Assembly: GCA_002377645.1 (NCBI GenBank)
Contig: DFQF01000098.1
Span: forward strand, 1-6,212
Source: Nitrospinaceae bacterium UBA3496
GTDB lineage: Bacteria; UBA8248
Direction of reading: 5' to 3'
Length of the DNA: 6,212 nt
In this document: one piece after another, positions 5,816 to 6,212 of the stretch
How positions within the stretch are numbered: position 1 is the first letter of the stretch
How the letters are laid out: the number at the start of each line of letters is the position of its first letter
Notes under the pieces: model-generated
Database searches by the model: none
Told to the model about the DNA's origin: nothing
Seen by the model: the letters and a program-made list of their open reading frames with translations, nothing else
Translations under genes and position numbers: made by a program

Positions 5816-6212
5816 ATGAAAGATACTTTTAATTCCCGATCAGAATTCAATGTGGGTTCTAATTCATATGAACTTTTTAGGTTGGATGCTCTGAAAGAAA
5901 AGGGAGATTTTACAAAGTTGCCGTTTGCTTTGAAAATCTTACTCGAAAATCTTCTTCGTAATGAAGACGGAGTTTCTGTTAAATCAAGTGATATAGAAAA
6001 CCTATTAACCTGGAATCCGAATAGTGAAGAAAGTAGTGAGATAGGTTTTATGCCTAGTCGTGTTTTGTTGCAGGATTTCACAGGAGTGCCAGTTGTTGTT
6101 GATTTGGCATCTATGCGTGATGCAATGGAAAAGCTTGGTGGTGATCCAAATCTTATAAATCCTATACAGCCGGTTGATCTTGTAATTGATCATTCTGTTC
6201 AAGTTGATCAAT
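5816..6212 (+). CDS. acnA: Aconitate hydratase A, N-terminal part (runs off window)
   Basis: This is the TCA-cycle enzyme interconverting citrate and isocitrate through cis-aconitate, a cytoplasmic [4Fe-4S] protein. Only the first 132 residues of a family that is usually about 890-900 long are present. They align readily with the AcnA/IRP1 branch: [18 protein letters not shown] (35-52), [19 protein letters not shown] (79-97) and [11 protein letters not shown] (121-131). Q86 and the pair D125-H126 fall at substrate-binding and catalytic positions of the aconitase active site. The three cluster cysteines lie further downstream, outside the window. The AcnA form rather than AcnB is indicated by this N-terminal order. 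ATG 5816 is preceded at 7 bases by GGAG (5805-5808). The 122 bases upstream hold a weak hairpin near the thioesterase end and T-rich DNA; TTGAGT at 5751 is -35-like but lacks a convincing -10, so no promoter is called. Confidence 0.96.
   Translation, partial: MKDTFNSRSEFNVGSNSYELFRLDALKEKGDFTKLPFALKILLENLLRNEDGVSVKSSDIENLLTWNPNSEESSEIGFMPSRVLLQDFTGVPVVVDLASMRDAMEKLGGDPNLINPIQPVDLVIDHSVQVDQ

Noticed and set aside
5785..6081. Minus-strand open frame across the start of acnA
   Set aside because: It is antisense to the clearly homologous AcnA N-terminus and has no independent support.
1..6212. Signs of a mobile island, CRISPR array, prophage or defence cassette
   Set aside because: No integrase, transposase, repeat array, tRNA or att-like repeat is seen, and base composition appears even across the window.

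Overview
The window is an AT-rich stretch (about one third G+C by eye) of a bacterial chromosome, densely packed with short intergenic gaps. Genes start with ATG or GTG, most behind clear purine-rich Shine-Dalgarno sites. The recognisable genes are RlmN, an AcnA-type aconitase, a PaaI-like thioesterase, a HAD phosphatase, an EamA exporter and a small VOC protein. They point to a free-living, aerobic-type bacterium with a TCA cycle. I cannot name the lineage from sequence alone; a low-GC uncultured (perhaps marine) bacterium is only a guess. No tRNA, rRNA, CRISPR array, insertion sequence or prophage gene is visible.

Layout. Positions 3-1168 (+) hold the 3' part of an unrecognised helical protein gene, then a VOC-fold protein with its own strong ribosome binding site. 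Converging on these, 1197-2784 (-) carries a HAD-superfamily phosphatase followed by a ten-helix EamA/DMT transporter. An AT-rich segment with two overlapping inverted repeats separates the two. The HAD gene diverges from rlmN (2851-3972, +), which encodes the radical-SAM 23S rRNA/tRNA adenine-C2 methyltransferase with all diagnostic cysteines.

After a 132-base gap comes a run of + strand genes: an unrecognised 248-residue protein (N-terminal coiled coil, beta-rich C-terminus), an unrecognised 104-residue protein, and a hotdog-fold thioesterase. Spacing of 45 and 29 bases suggests one transcript. After a further 122 bases the window ends inside acnA, of which only the first 132 codons are present.

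How they work together. The named genes are ordinary housekeeping or accessory metabolism and form no single pathway. The only plausible candidate for something undescribed is the unknown pair at 4105-5211. They look co-transcribed and soluble and match no family I can name with confidence. The evidence for a 'system' is thin.
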